A DNA stretch of 64,000 bases from VGTK01 sp046327915 (GCA_046327915.1 JAXLXO010000022.1:62001-126000); one strand, 5' to 3'; numbered from the stretch's first letter, positions 36,369 through 45,905 are shown. Numbers and translations are program-made. Notes: generated by a model not told the origin, from the sequence alone.

Positions 36369-38627
36369 ATGCTGAAGCGACTGCTCCTGCTGGTGCTCGC
36401 CCTCGTGGTCCTGCTCGGGATCGCGTGGGTGATCGTGTTCTCGGGGGGCCACCTCGAAGGGCCGGGCGAGGTCACGAAGACACAGCTGCCGCCCGAGGTC
36501 GTCGCGGCGCGCGTCGAGACCCAGCGCAAGACGTCGGCAGCGCTCGGCGGCGTCGAGAGCGGCGAGGGCGACGCGAAGACCATCCTCTTCGGCGACCTGC
36601 ACGTGCACACGACCTTCTCCGCCGACGCCTTCATGCGCAGCCTGCCGCTCGTGCAGGGCGAGGGCGCGCATCCGCCGGCCGACGCCTGCGACTTCGCGCG
36701 CTTCTGCAGCGACCTCGACTTCTGGAGCATCAACGACCACGCCGAGTCGATCTCGCCGAAGCACTGGCGCGACACCAAGGAAGCGATCCGGCAGTGCAAC
36801 GCGGTGGCCGGTGATCCGAAGAACCCGGACGTGGTCGCGTTCCTCGGCTGGGAGTGGACGCAGGTCGGCACGACGCCGGAGAACCACTACGGCCACAAGA
36901 ACGTGATCTTCAAGGACACCGAGGAGGATCGCGTGCCGAAGCGCCCGATCAGCGCCTCGGGCCGCTCGCTCGCACTCCTGCAGCAGGGCCAGCCGCTGCG
37001 CCAGCGTCTCGGCGTGGTCCTGCTCGATCTGCCGAACCGCGAGCGCTACCTCGACTTCGGCGAGTACCAGACCGATCTGCGCGCGACGAAGGTCTGCGAG
37101 GAGGGCGTCGACACGCGCAAGCTTCCCGACGACTGCATGGAGACCGCGGGCTCGCCGCACGAGCTGTTCGAGAAGCTCGGTCAGTGGGGCTTCGACTCGC
37201 TGGTGATCCCGCACGGCACGACGTGGGGTCTCTACACGCCGCCGGGCACGACGTTCGCGAAGCAGCTCACCAGCAAGGAGAACGATCCCGACCTGCAGCG
37301 TCTGTTCGAGATCTACTCCGGCCACGGCAACTCGGAGGAGTATCGCGACAACCAGGAGGTCGTGCGCGGCGCCGACGGCAAGCTGCAGTGCGCCGAGCCG
37401 ACCGACAAGTTCCTGCCGTGCTGCTGGCAGGCCGGCGAGCTGATCCGCGCGCGTTGCGGCGACATCCCCGCCGATCAGTGCGAGCAGCGCGTGCGCGACG
37501 CGCGCGCGAACTACGTCGCGGCGGGAGTCGCCGGGCACTTGACGGTCCCCGGCGCGCGCGCCGAGGAGTGGAAGGACTGCGGCCAGTGCCGCGACTGCTT
37601 CCTGCCGGCGTTCTCGACGCGTCCCGGCAACTCGGCGCAGTTCGCGCTCGCGATCAGCAACTTCGACGATCCCGGCGAGCGCAAGCGCTTCCGCTTCGGC
37701 TTCATCGGCTCGAGCGACAATCACAGCGCGCGTCCCGGCACCGGCTACAAGGAGTACGACCGCCGCCAGATGACCGAGACCACCGGCGCGCGCGACGAGA
37801 CCTGGGCGCGCCGCCTGCTCGGCCCCGAGAAGCCGCGCAGCCCCGAGTCGGTCGCGTTCGACCCGAACAACGTCACCGTGCAGCCGTTCCAGGTGGTCGA
37901 CTTCGAACGCCAGGCGTCGTTCTTCATGACCGGCGGTCTGGTCGCCGTGCACTCCGACGGGCGCTCGCGCGAGGCGGTCTGGGATGCGCTGAAGCGCCGC
38001 GAGACCTACGGCACGAGCGGCGAGCGCATGCTGCTGTGGTTCGACATGCTCAACGGCGAGGACGGCGACGTGCCGATGGGCGGCGAGGCGTACATGGGCA
38101 AGGCGCCGCGCTTCCGCGTGCGTGCGGCGGGCTCGTTCAAGCAGAAGCCCGGTTGCCCCGACTACGCGCACGGCGCGATGTCGAAGGAGCGCCTCGAGAA
38201 GCTGTGCCGCGGCGAGTGCTACAACCCGACCGACGAGCGCCACCAGATCACGCGCATCGAGGTCGTGCGCATCAAGCCGCAGGCGCGTCCCGACGAGCCC
38301 GTCGGCTCGCTCATCGAGGATCCGTGGAAGCGCTTCGACTGCGCGCCGAGCCCCGACGGCTGCGTCGTCGAGTTCACCGACGACGACTTCGTCGCCGGCG
38401 GCCGCGACGCGACGTACTACGTGCGCGCGATCCAGGAGCCGACGCCGGTGGTGAACGCGGGCGGTCTGCGCTGCCGCTACGACGAGAAGGGCAACTGCAT
38501 CGAGCCCGACATCTGCTACGGCGACTACCGCACGCCGTTCTCCGACGACTGCCTGACGCCTGCGGAGGAGCGCGCGTGGTCGTCGCCGATCTACGTCAAT
38601 CACGTCGCGGAGGTCGCGGCGCGCTGA
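36369..38627 (+). CDS. DUF3604 (PHP-like) exported protein
   Basis: The 752-residue protein has an N-terminal membrane anchor or signal ('LLLLVLALVVLLGIAW'). The DUF3604 domain follows, with 'ILFGDLHVHTTFSADAF' near residue 75, 'FWSINDHAES', 'FLGWEWTQ', 'LVIPHGTTWG' and 'FIGSSDNHSARPG'. These His/Asp pairs recall PHP phosphoesterases, although no activity is established for DUF3604 to my knowledge. Several cysteines suggest an oxidising location. GGAGG precedes the ATG by four or five bases. It is divergent from the sugar dehydrogenase with a shared palindrome. Confidence 0.85.
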   Translation: MLKRLLLLVLALVVLLGIAWVIVFSGGHLEGPGEVTKTQLPPEVVAARVETQRKTSAALGGVESGEGDAKTILFGDLHVHTTFSADAFMRSLPLVQGEGAHPPADACDFARFCSDLDFWSINDHAESISPKHWRDTKEAIRQCNAVAGDPKNPDVVAFLGWEWTQVGTTPENHYGHKNVIFKDTEEDRVPKRPISASGRSLALLQQGQPLRQRLGVVLLDLPNRERYLDFGEYQTDLRATKVCEEGVDTRKLPDDCMETAGSPHELFEKLGQWGFDSLVIPHGTTWGLYTPPGTTFAKQLTSKENDPDLQRLFEIYSGHGNSEEYRDNQEVVRGADGKLQCAEPTDKFLPCCWQAGELIRARCGDIPADQCEQRVRDARANYVAAGVAGHLTVPGARAEEWKDCGQCRDCFLPAFSTRPGNSAQFALAISNFDDPGERKRFRFGFIGSSDNHSARPGTGYKEYDRRQMTETTGARDETWARRLLGPEKPRSPESVAFDPNNVTVQPFQVVDFERQASFFMTGGLVAVHSDGRSREAVWDALKRRETYGTSGERMLLWFDMLNGEDGDVPMGGEAYMGKAPRFRVRAAGSFKQKPGCPDYAHGAMSKERLEKLCRGECYNPTDERHQITRIEVVRIKPQARPDEPVGSLIEDPWKRFDCAPSPDGCVVEFTDDDFVAGGRDATYYVRAIQEPTPVVNAGGLRCRYDEKGNCIEPDICYGDYRTPFSDDCLTPAEERAWSSPIYVNHVAEVAAR

Positions 38628-38802
38628 GAGGTGCGCGCATTGGGTCGACTTCGCGACAACGGCTGAGCGCAAACGAGCATTGGGCCAATCGTGGCCAGCG
38701 CTCGGCTCGACAGCGCAATTGAGTCAGGGTAGGACCGCTGCGCCAAAACTTGAGACGACGCGCTTCGAGCCGGCGCTCGTCGCAGTCTACAGGAGCGCAG
38801 CA

Positions 38803-39309
38803 GTGTTGAATCCTCGTTGGTCGCGAATCTCGATCCCGCTACTCTCGTTGCCGCTGGTGTTGCTGTCGGGCTGCGCCACCTCGACCCAGATTCGGACAGT
38901 TCCGGCGGGCGCAAGCGTCTACGTGAACGATCAGTTGGTCGGCTCCTCTCCCGTGATCTACAGCACGCCAGACAGCGCGTGGAAGCCGCCGTACCGGGTG
39001 CGTGCCGAGTTGGAAGGATACCAGCCGGTGAACGGCGAGCTTGCCCCAGTGACAGCCACTGGCCGGATCACCGGCGCAATCTTCACGCTCGGAATCGTCG
39101 CCGCGGTTCGCCCGATGTCCACGTTCGAGGACAGCTACACATTCACGCTCGTCCGAGACCCGAACGCGACTCGCGCGCAGGGCTCCGTGTCCGATTCGGG
39201 TCGATCGTTGGAGAGCGAACTAGCGGAACTCAAACGGCTGCACGAGGAAGGTACTCTCTCCACGAGGGAATATCAGGACGCCAAAGACCGCCTGCTGAAG
39301 GAGTATTGA
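38803..39309 (+). CDS. Lipoprotein with PEGA-like and SHOCT domains
   Basis: This 168-residue protein has a lipobox ('VLLSGCA'). A PEGA-type beta segment ('RTVPAGASVYVNDQLVGSSPVIYSTPD') is followed by a short hydrophobic helix ('AIFTLGIVAAV'). A C-terminal SHOCT helix hairpin ends the protein ('ELKRLHEEGTLSTREYQDAKDRLL', in two parts). The GTG at 38803 sits seven bases after AGGAG. The base and codon choice is much less GC3-biased than neighbours. The next gene, also a SHOCT lipoprotein, starts three bases after the stop, so they are an operon. Confidence 0.8.
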   Translation: MLNPRWSRISIPLLSLPLVLLSGCATSTQIRTVPAGASVYVNDQLVGSSPVIYSTPDSAWKPPYRVRAELEGYQPVNGELAPVTATGRITGAIFTLGIVAAVRPMSTFEDSYTFTLVRDPNATRAQGSVSDSGRSLESELAELKRLHEEGTLSTREYQDAKDRLLKEY

Positions 39310-39312
39310 GTC

Positions 39313-39957
39313 GTGTCTCGCCGTGTCGTCTTCGCTTTCGCCGTGTGTGCGGTTGTGGCTCTTGGCGCTGGGTGCACCCGAATCGTCGCCAAGCCCGGAA
39401 GTACGAGCCTGGAAGACTTTCCGGTGTCGTGCGCGCGGGATCAGGTGTTCGACCGAGCTTTGTCGTTCGCCCAGGAGCGAAATCTCGAAGTAAAGGTCCT
39501 GGAGAAGAGCAGCGGTCTCATTCGCTTCGAACGGAGTGCTCTGGATGCATCGGATCTGGACTCCTACTGCGTGTTTCCTCTGGTGAACTCACGGACCGGC
39601 GCACCAATTGCGGGAACGTTCGTCTCATGGGGGGATGAGTACGAAGGAAGATCGGTGGGGGCGGTCAATCTCAATCTGCTGCTGAGTGACAGCGGTTCCT
39701 CAGGTACAAAGGCTAGCCTCCGGGGAAACTGGTCCGTCGTGATGGTGGGCCATCGATTCGAGTACTCGGGGCCGATCAATTCGAACGGTACGCTCGAGGA
39801 TGAACTTCGGCGCTATTTGGAGGAGTCGCAAGGTTGCGCGGTCGCGTCCTCGCCGACCAACGCCGACAAAGTCGAGCAGCTCCGGCGCTTGCGCGACAAA
39901 GGCCTGATCACGCCAGCCGAGTATCAACGCAAGGCCAAGGCGCTCTCCGTCGATTAG
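39313..39957 (+). CDS. SHOCT-tailed lipoprotein
   Basis: The 214-residue protein has a lipobox ('VVALGAGC') and a central alpha/beta region ('VFDRALSFAQERNLEVKVLEKSSGLIRFE', in two pieces) typical of small envelope lipoproteins. A SHOCT tail is at the C terminus ('KVEQLRRLRDKGLITPAEYQRK'). GTG at 39313 follows GGAG by nine bases. Function unknown. Codons such as TCT, CGT, GCT and CTT are far more common than in surrounding genes. It shares a transcript with the preceding lipoprotein. Confidence 0.75.
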   Translation: MSRRVVFAFAVCAVVALGAGCTRIVAKPGSTSLEDFPVSCARDQVFDRALSFAQERNLEVKVLEKSSGLIRFERSALDASDLDSYCVFPLVNSRTGAPIAGTFVSWGDEYEGRSVGAVNLNLLLSDSGSSGTKASLRGNWSVVMVGHRFEYSGPINSNGTLEDELRRYLEESQGCAVASSPTNADKVEQLRRLRDKGLITPAEYQRKAKALSVD

Positions 39958-40003
39958 CACGCGTTCGGCGGCTGCCCGTCGATGGACCGACGACCGCCGT
40001 GTT

Positions 40004-40828
40004 TCAGGTGCCAGCGTAGAGCAGCGGATTGATCGCGCTCGCCGCGAGATCGCCTTCGCGGCATCCCGGCAGCCACGCCGCGAGATCGAACGCGCGCGTC
40101 GGATGGTCCGATCCGCCGACGCGCGTGCCGTCGGCGTAGTAGATCACCGTCATCACCTCGCGCGTGCGGTCGGTCGCGTTCGGCGGTGCGCCGTGCAGCG
40201 TCCAGCCGGCGTGGAACGTGGCGTCGCCCGCGCGCATGCTCGTCGGGCCGGTCACGGGGAAGCCGCGATCGCTCACGAGCCGCGACAGCTCGTCCTGCGA
40301 CGCGCGCCCGATCGGCAGGTCGGTGAGCGCGCCGTCCGCGTGCGAGCCGCGAGCGAAGTGCATGATGCCCATGTCCGCGTCGAGGTCGACGAGCGGCATC
40401 CACATGGTGATCGTGTGCGTGGTCGCGAGCGGCCAGTACACCTGATCCTGGTGCCACGGCGTGAGGCCGCCGTGCGGCTCCTTGAACAGCGCCTGGTCGT
40501 GGTAGAGCCGCACCCCCGCGACACGCATCAGCTCCGCCGCGACGCGCGCGAAGCGGCGCGCGAAGACGAAGCGCTGCACGACGTCGTCGTGCTGCCAGAG
40601 GTTCGGCGTCTGAAGGAAGGCGCGTCCGTACGTGCCGCGCTCGGCGAGCGGACGCGTCTCGCGATTCAGGCGCTGCGCGGCCGCGACGATCGCTGGACGG
40701 AAGCACGCGACCTCGTCCGGCGTCGCGAGTCCGCGCACGACCGCGAAGCCGCCGCGGCGGTAGCTCTCCGCGGCGTCCGTCGGTAGGGTCACGGGCTCGT
40801 CGAGCGCCGGCAATCCGTCCGGTGGCAC
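40004..40828 (-). CDS. Phytanoyl-CoA dioxygenase (PhyH) family oxygenase
   Basis: The 274-residue Fe(II)/2-oxoglutarate oxygenase has the facial triad His126-x-Asp128 in 'TPWHQDQVYW' and distal His212 in 'TLHGAPPN'. An Arg for 2-oxoglutarate probably lies in 'DRTREVMTVIYYAD'. The start of the fold, 'YRRGGFAVVRGLATPDEVACF', is typical. Such enzymes hydroxylate acyl-CoAs or other small molecules. The GTG at 40828 is preferred, since an ATG at 40891 would overlap the start codon of the divergent crotonase gene. The divergent crotonase suggests a shared role in acyl-CoA or side-chain degradation. Confidence 0.85.
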   Translation of the reverse strand: MPPDGLPALDEPVTLPTDAAESYRRGGFAVVRGLATPDEVACFRPAIVAAAQRLNRETRPLAERGTYGRAFLQTPNLWQHDDVVQRFVFARRFARVAAELMRVAGVRLYHDQALFKEPHGGLTPWHQDQVYWPLATTHTITMWMPLVDLDADMGIMHFARGSHADGALTDLPIGRASQDELSRLVSDRGFPVTGPTSMRAGDATFHAGWTLHGAPPNATDRTREVMTVIYYADGTRVGGSDHPTRAFDLAAWLPGCREGDLAASAINPLLYAGT

Positions 40829-40889
40829 GGCGACGTCATCGCCGAGTCGGCGCCGCCGACGCAAGCCCGAGACAAGACCCGGAGGAGAC

Positions 40890-41693
40890 ATGGCCTACGT
40901 CCTCGTCGAGAAGCCCCGCCCGCACGTGAGCCTGATCACGATGAACCGTCCGGAGCGCATGAACGCGATGTCCTTCGACACCGTCGTGCCGCTCTTCGAG
41001 GCGCTGCGCGCGGTCGCGGCGGACAACGACACGTGGGTGACCGTTCTGACCGGCGCCGGACGCGGCTTCTGCGCCGGCCTCGACCTCGAGGACCACGGTG
41101 CGCCGCCGGGCATCGACGGCCTGCCGATGTCACGCATCGCGATCCGCGCGATGGAGTTCATGTCGGACCTCGTGCCGACCATGCGCGCGATGCCGCAGCC
41201 GCTGATCGCCGCGATCAACGGGCCCGCGCACGGCGGCGGCATGTGCCTGCCGCTCGGCGCCGACGTGCGGCTCGCGGCCGAGTCGGCGACGTTCCGCGCG
41301 GCCGGCATCAACAACGGTCTCACCGGCACGGAGCTGGGCGTCAGCTGGCTGCTGCCGCGCCTGGTCGGCGCGTCGCGCGCGTTCGAGATGATCCTGTCGG
41401 GTCGCGAGATCGGCGCGGTGGAAGCCGAGCGGGCAGGGCTGGTGTCGCGCGTCTACCCGAACGAGGAGCTGCTGCCTGCGGCGCTCGATCTCGCGGAGCA
41501 GATGTGCGGCTACAGCCCGCACGGCATCGCGATGACCAAGAAGGTCCTGTGGTCGAACCTCGAGGCGGGCAGCCTGACCAACGCGATCGACCTCGAGAAC
41601 CGGAACCAGCTCCTGGTGCGCCTCACGACGCAGAACCTGGAAGAGGCGATTCGCGCGCGGAAGCAGAAGCGCAAGCCGAAGTACCAGGACTGA
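40890..41693 (+). CDS. Enoyl-CoA hydratase/isomerase (crotonase) family protein
   Basis: This 267-residue protein has both oxyanion-hole segments ('AGRGFCAGLDLEDHG' and 'NGPAHGGGMCLPLGAD') and the active-site region 'NNGLTGTELGVSWLLPRLVG'. It should hydrate or isomerise enoyl-CoAs in beta-oxidation-like degradation. GGAGGAG is directly before the ATG (three to four base gap). The C-terminal helix ends with basic 'KQKRKPKYQD'. Substrate length cannot be judged. Confidence 0.9.
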   Translation: MAYVLVEKPRPHVSLITMNRPERMNAMSFDTVVPLFEALRAVAADNDTWVTVLTGAGRGFCAGLDLEDHGAPPGIDGLPMSRIAIRAMEFMSDLVPTMRAMPQPLIAAINGPAHGGGMCLPLGADVRLAAESATFRAAGINNGLTGTELGVSWLLPRLVGASRAFEMILSGREIGAVEAERAGLVSRVYPNEELLPAALDLAEQMCGYSPHGIAMTKKVLWSNLEAGSLTNAIDLENRNQLLVRLTTQNLEEAIRARKQKRKPKYQD

Positions 41694-41742
41694 TGCGCGT
41701 CGGGGGCGCCCCGGACGACCTTTTGCGTGACCATTTCCCGCG

Positions 41743-41771
41743 TTGATTCCCCGGGCCTCCGGGCCTATCGT
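41743..41771 (+). promoter_or_regulatory. Promoter of the secreted-protein gene
   Basis: TTGATT (41743-41748) is followed after 17 bases by TATCGT (41766-41771). The downstream ATG is at 41828 with GGGAGG before it. Confidence 0.5.
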
Positions 41772-41827
41772 CGGCAGAATCCGGATCGCGGACGCCTCGC
41801 CGTCGAGGCGAGGGAGGACCGCCGACC

Positions 41828-43159
41828 ATGAAGACCCTGCTCGCAGCCCTCGCGGCTCTCGTCGTGTCCGCCTGCGCCGTGACGGCGCGTGCCGAGATCG
41901 GCACCATCGACGACGTACCGGCGGCGACCCTGCTGCTGCCGTACTTCGAAGTCGACCTCGGTGACGTGAACGGCACGACGACGGTCTTCACGGTGAACAA
42001 CGCGTCCGCGTCGGCCGCGGTGGCGAACGTCACCGTCTGGACGGACTGGGGCGTCCCATCGCTCGGTTTCCAGATCTACCTCACCGGCTACGATTCGCAG
42101 TCGATCGACCTGCGCAACGTCTTCAACGGCACGCTGCCGATCACCGCGGATGCCGGTGCCGATCCCGGCGACAAGGTGAGCCACCATGGCTCTCTGTCGC
42201 AGGACATCAACTTTCCCGGTTCGATCGGGTCGTGCGGAGCCAGCTCGACGATCTACGGCCAGCCCGATCCCACGCTCGCGCTCAAGGTGCAGAACATGCA
42301 GCGCGTCCACCAGGGGCTGAGCTCGTCGCTCGACAACCAGTGCTGGGGTGCCACGTACGGCGACGGGATCGCGCGCGGCTACGTCACCGTCGACTCGATC
42401 GTCACGTGCGCGCTGCTGACGCCCGCGGACGTCGGCTACTTCCCCGGCATCGCCGACGTCCGCAACATTCTGTGGGGCGACTTCTCCATCGTCGACTCGG
42501 CGAGCCAGTCGGCCGACACCGCCACGCTGGTGCACATCGAGAGCTGCCCCATCGCGTCGGTCGGCAACGGCGCCGGGCTCTGCCCGTTCGTTCCGGGCGA
42601 CTACACCTTCTACGGTCGCTACGTCGCCGCCACCGCGGCTGACCAGCGCGAGCCGCTGCCGACGACGTTCGCCGCGCGCTACCGCGTCAAGGGCCACGGC
42701 AAGGGCACCGACCTGCTGGTGTGGCGCGACAGCAAGACGTCCCCGACGGGTGTGAACGGCCGCCGCGCGTGCGGCTCGAAGCCCGCCTGGTTCCCGCTCA
42801 ACCAGACCGACGTCGTCGCGTTCGACGTGCAGGAGAACCCCACCGATCTCTGCCGCGTGACCGACAACGTGTCGCCGGTGATCGGCGGCGACCAGTCGTG
42901 CTTCTCGCTCTCCACGCAGCGCATCCACGTGAGCGGCGGCAACGCGATCGCGACCGACATGAGCATCCCGTACAAGCGCGGGTGGCTCTATCTGAACCTG
43001 AACCACACGCTCGCGGCGGCCGATCCGTTCCCCGGTCGCGCGCAGTCGTGGGTGACGACGCTGCATCCCGACGGTGTGCAGACGAGCGGCACGCTGCACG
43101 CGCTGCCGCTCGACAACGCCGCGCAGGCGAGCCCCGGCGGCGTCATCCTGATTCCGTAG
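41828..43159 (+). CDS. Secreted protein of unknown family
   Basis: This 443-residue protein has a Sec signal peptide (MKTLLAALAALVVSACAVTARA-EIG). The mature part is rich in beta strand, Thr, Asp and Gly, with 'ATLLLPYFEVDL' and 'TTTVFTVNNASASAAVANVTVWTDWG' (two pieces). Several cysteines ('IESCPIAS', 'QSCFSLS') could form disulfides. No enzyme motif is visible. The style suggests a beta-sandwich surface protein. GGGAGG lies ten bases before the ATG, and a 17-spaced promoter lies upstream. Hypothetical. Confidence 0.75.
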   Translation: MKTLLAALAALVVSACAVTARAEIGTIDDVPAATLLLPYFEVDLGDVNGTTTVFTVNNASASAAVANVTVWTDWGVPSLGFQIYLTGYDSQSIDLRNVFNGTLPITADAGADPGDKVSHHGSLSQDINFPGSIGSCGASSTIYGQPDPTLALKVQNMQRVHQGLSSSLDNQCWGATYGDGIARGYVTVDSIVTCALLTPADVGYFPGIADVRNILWGDFSIVDSASQSADTATLVHIESCPIASVGNGAGLCPFVPGDYTFYGRYVAATAADQREPLPTTFAARYRVKGHGKGTDLLVWRDSKTSPTGVNGRRACGSKPAWFPLNQTDVVAFDVQENPTDLCRVTDNVSPVIGGDQSCFSLSTQRIHVSGGNAIATDMSIPYKRGWLYLNLNHTLAAADPFPGRAQSWVTTLHPDGVQTSGTLHALPLDNAAQASPGGVILIP

Positions 43160-43176
43160 CGCGAAGTCCGGTCAAC

Positions 43177-43201
43177 GCGCCGGGGCGGTGTCCCCCGGCG
43201 C
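43177..43201 (+). terminator. Hairpin after the secreted-protein gene
   Basis: A perfect nine-base stem (GCGCCGGGG with CCCCGGCGC) encloses a seven-base loop, 17 bases after the stop and before ppk2. Confidence 0.5.
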
Positions 43202-43274
43202 ACTGAAGCCGGAGGCGCGTCCTGTCGATGGTGATGTGGTGGTGACCGGACTCCGGGTCCGGCAGGAGGTGGAC

Positions 43275-44498
43275 GTGGCATCGCGCCCGAAGCGCAGGAG
43301 TCCTGATCGGAGCGGAGGCGCGGTGCGCGCGAAGAAGGTCTCGCGGCGCACGTCGGACGAGAAGCCGCGGGCGACGCGCTCTCCGCGCCCGGCGCCGCCC
43401 AAGCGGGCCGCGGCAGGCGACGTCGCGCCCTCGCTCACGCCGCGCGGCATCGAGGAGTTCACCGTCGGCGAGGCGCAGGCGGCGGCGATCGAGTCCAAGG
43501 CGACCGCGGTCGCGGACATCATCGGCGGACCGCACGCGGTCGATCGCCGCGAGCTCGCCGCCTCGCTGCAGGCGATCGCCGACGGCGTCTCGCCGGACGA
43601 TGCCGCGGCCCTGCGGCGGGCGCTGCGCGACAAGTCGCGGCTCGCGCACCGCAGCGGTCCCGACGCGGACGAGGAGCTGTCGCCCGACTGGCGGAGCGGC
43701 GGCTATCCCTACCGGAACCTGATGTCGCGAAAGGCGTACGAGCGGCAGAAGTACGGCCTGCAGGTCGAGCTGCTGAAGCTTCAGGCGTGGGTCAAGTCCA
43801 CCGGACAGAAGATCGTCGTGCTGTTCGAGGGCCGCGACGCGGCCGGCAAGGGCGGCACCATCAAGCGCTTCATGGAGCACCTGAATCCGCGCGGTGCGCG
43901 CGTGGTCGCGCTCGAGAAGCCGAGCGAGGTCGAGCGCGGGCAGTGGTACTTCCAGCGCTACGTGCAGGAGCTGCCCACCGCCGGCGAGATCGTTCTGTTC
44001 GACCGCTCCTGGTACAACCGCTCCGGCGTCGAGCACGTGATGGGCTTCTGCTCGCCGGGCGAGTACGGCGAGTTCGTGCGTCAGGCGCCCGAGTTCGAGC
44101 GCAACCTGGTGCGCAGCGGCATCCACCTGATCAAGTTCTGGTTCTCGGTGAGCCGCAAGGAGCAGCGCCGCCGCTTCAAGGAGCGCGAGGCGCACCCGCT
44201 CAAGCACTGGAAGCTGTCGCCGGTCGACAAGGCCTCGCTCCACAAGTGGGACGACTACACCCGGGCGAAGGAGGCGATGTTCTTCCACACCGACACCGCG
44301 GACTCGCCGTGGACGGTGATCAAGTCGGACTGCAAGAAGCGCGCGCGCCTCAATGCGATGCGCTACGTGCTCCTCAAGCTGCCCTACGCGGGCAAGGACG
44401 TCGAGGCGATCGGAAAGCTCGACGGCATGCTCGTCGGCCGCGCGCACATCGTGTACGAACGCGGCGAGCGCGCCGGCGTCATGGCCGACGTGTCCTGA
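43275..44498 (+). CDS. ppk2: Polyphosphate kinase 2
   Basis: This 407-residue P-loop kinase uses polyphosphate to phosphorylate nucleoside diphosphates (or the reverse). Walker A is 'FEGRDAAGKGG' with Lys192, Walker B 'VLFDRSWYNRSGVEHVMGF', and lid 'RFKEREAHPLKHWKLS'. The N-terminal 70 residues form a Lys/Arg/Pro/Ala tail ('RPKRRSPDRS', 'KPRATRSPRPAPPKR') unlike most PPK2s. A GTG at 43275 follows AGGAGG closely; a GTG at 43188 would add a non-conserved stretch that overlaps the preceding hairpin. Together with ppk1 at 9.4 kb, the cell can both make and spend polyphosphate. Confidence 0.93.
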   Translation: MASRPKRRSPDRSGGAVRAKKVSRRTSDEKPRATRSPRPAPPKRAAAGDVAPSLTPRGIEEFTVGEAQAAAIESKATAVADIIGGPHAVDRRELAASLQAIADGVSPDDAAALRRALRDKSRLAHRSGPDADEELSPDWRSGGYPYRNLMSRKAYERQKYGLQVELLKLQAWVKSTGQKIVVLFEGRDAAGKGGTIKRFMEHLNPRGARVVALEKPSEVERGQWYFQRYVQELPTAGEIVLFDRSWYNRSGVEHVMGFCSPGEYGEFVRQAPEFERNLVRSGIHLIKFWFSVSRKEQRRRFKEREAHPLKHWKLSPVDKASLHKWDDYTRAKEAMFFHTDTADSPWTVIKSDCKKRARLNAMRYVLLKLPYAGKDVEAIGKLDGMLVGRAHIVYERGERAGVMADVS

Positions 44499-44587
44499 CC
44501 AGAGGCTCGGCGATCGCGACGCCCGTGCACGCGGCGACCCTACCGGCGGGCCGCAAAGCGTGCTTGTAGTCCGTCATCGGAGGAACG

Positions 44588-45853
44588 ATGACGACGGCCA
44601 CCACTGGATCAGCCGGAAGCGCGCAGCGGCTCGAAGCCCTGCGCGCCGAGTACGAGTCCTTTCGCGCGCGCGGTCTCGCGCTCGACATGACGCGCGGCAA
44701 GCCCTGCAACGAGCAGCTCGACCTGTCGCTCGGCCTGCTCGACGTCCTCGGCCGCGAGTACAAGGCCGCCGACGGCACCGACTGCCGCAACTACGGCGTC
44801 GTCGAGGGGCTGCCCGAGGCGCGCGCGCTGTTCGCGGAGTTGCTCGACGTCCAGCCCGGAGAGGTCGTCGTCGGCGGCAACTCGAGCCTCGCCATGATGC
44901 ACGACGTGATCGTGCAGGCACTGCTCAAGGGCACGACCGGCGGACCCGCGTGGCACGGCCAGAAGCCGAAGTTCCTCTGCCCGAGCCCCGGCTACGATCG
45001 CCACTTCGCGATCTGCGAGCGCTACTGCATCGACATGATTCCGGTGGCGATGAACGCCGACGGTCCCGACATGGACGAGGTCGAGCGTCTGGTCGCGTCC
45101 GACGCGTCCGTCAAGGGCATGTGGTGCGTGCCGCGCTACAGCAACCCGGGCGGCGTGGTCTACGCGAAGGCGGTGGTCGAGCGCCTCGCGGCGATGAAGA
45201 CCGCGGCGCCCGACTTCCGCATCCTGTGGGACAACGCGTACGCCGTGCACCATCTGGTCGACGCGCCGCCGCCGCTCGCGAACCTGCTCCCGGCCTGCGC
45301 CGCGGCCGGCAACCCGGATCGTGCGATCGTCTTCACGTCGACCTCGAAGATCACGTTTGCCGGCGCGGGCATCGCGGCGCTCGCGTCGAGCGTCGCGAAC
45401 GTGCGCAACATCGTCGCCGGCCTGTCGATCCAGACCATCGGCCACGACAAGCTGAACCAGCTGCGCCACGTGCGCTTCTTCAAGGACGCAGCCGGCATCG
45501 CCGCGCACATGAAGAAGCACGCCGCGATCCTGAAGCCGAAGTTCGACGCGGTCACCGCTATCCTCGCCGAGCGTCTCGGCGGCAAGGGCGTCGCGACGTG
45601 GAGCGATCCGAAGGGCGGCTACTTCGTGAGCCTCGACACGCCGGACGGCTGCGCCGCGAAGGTCGTCAGGATGGCCGACGAGGCCGGCGTCAAGCTGACC
45701 AAGGCCGGCGCGACGTACCCGTACGGCAAGGACCCGCGCGACCGGAACATCCGCCTCGCGCCGAGCTTCCCGCCGCTCGCGCAGGTGCGCCAGGCGATGG
45801 AGCTGGTGGCGATCAGCGTCGAGATCGCGGCGCTCGAGCGGGCAGGGGCCTGA
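44588..45853 (+). CDS. PLP aminotransferase (aspartate aminotransferase Ic / MocR-like group)
   Basis: The 421-residue fold-type I enzyme belongs to the aminotransferase-Ic group (Asp_aminotransf-like): 'LALDMTRGKPCNEQLDLS', 'CPSPGYDRHF', 'YSNPGGVVY' and 'WDNAYAVHHL'. The PLP lysine is in 'STSKITFAGAGIA'. 'NIRLAPSFPP' supplies the substrate-carboxylate arginine. It probably transfers amino groups between aspartate or similar amino acids and 2-oxoglutarate. GGAGG lies four to five bases before the ATG. It is 89 bases after ppk2 and may share its transcript. A strong hairpin follows. Confidence 0.88.
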   Translation: MTTATTGSAGSAQRLEALRAEYESFRARGLALDMTRGKPCNEQLDLSLGLLDVLGREYKAADGTDCRNYGVVEGLPEARALFAELLDVQPGEVVVGGNSSLAMMHDVIVQALLKGTTGGPAWHGQKPKFLCPSPGYDRHFAICERYCIDMIPVAMNADGPDMDEVERLVASDASVKGMWCVPRYSNPGGVVYAKAVVERLAAMKTAAPDFRILWDNAYAVHHLVDAPPPLANLLPACAAAGNPDRAIVFTSTSKITFAGAGIAALASSVANVRNIVAGLSIQTIGHDKLNQLRHVRFFKDAAGIAAHMKKHAAILKPKFDAVTAILAERLGGKGVATWSDPKGGYFVSLDTPDGCAAKVVRMADEAGVKLTKAGATYPYGKDPRDRNIRLAPSFPPLAQVRQAMELVAISVEIAALERAGA

Positions 45854-45859
45854 GTCGTG

Positions 45860-45888
45860 GCCCGTCCGCCGTGCGACGGCGGACGGGC
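45860..45888. terminator. Perfect 13-base hairpin between convergent genes
   Basis: GCCCGTCCGCCGT and its exact complement enclose a 3-base loop, six bases after the aminotransferase stop and 17 bases from the convergent gene's stop. Confidence 0.65.
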
Positions 45889-45905
45889 TGCATCGGCGAG
45901 AACGC

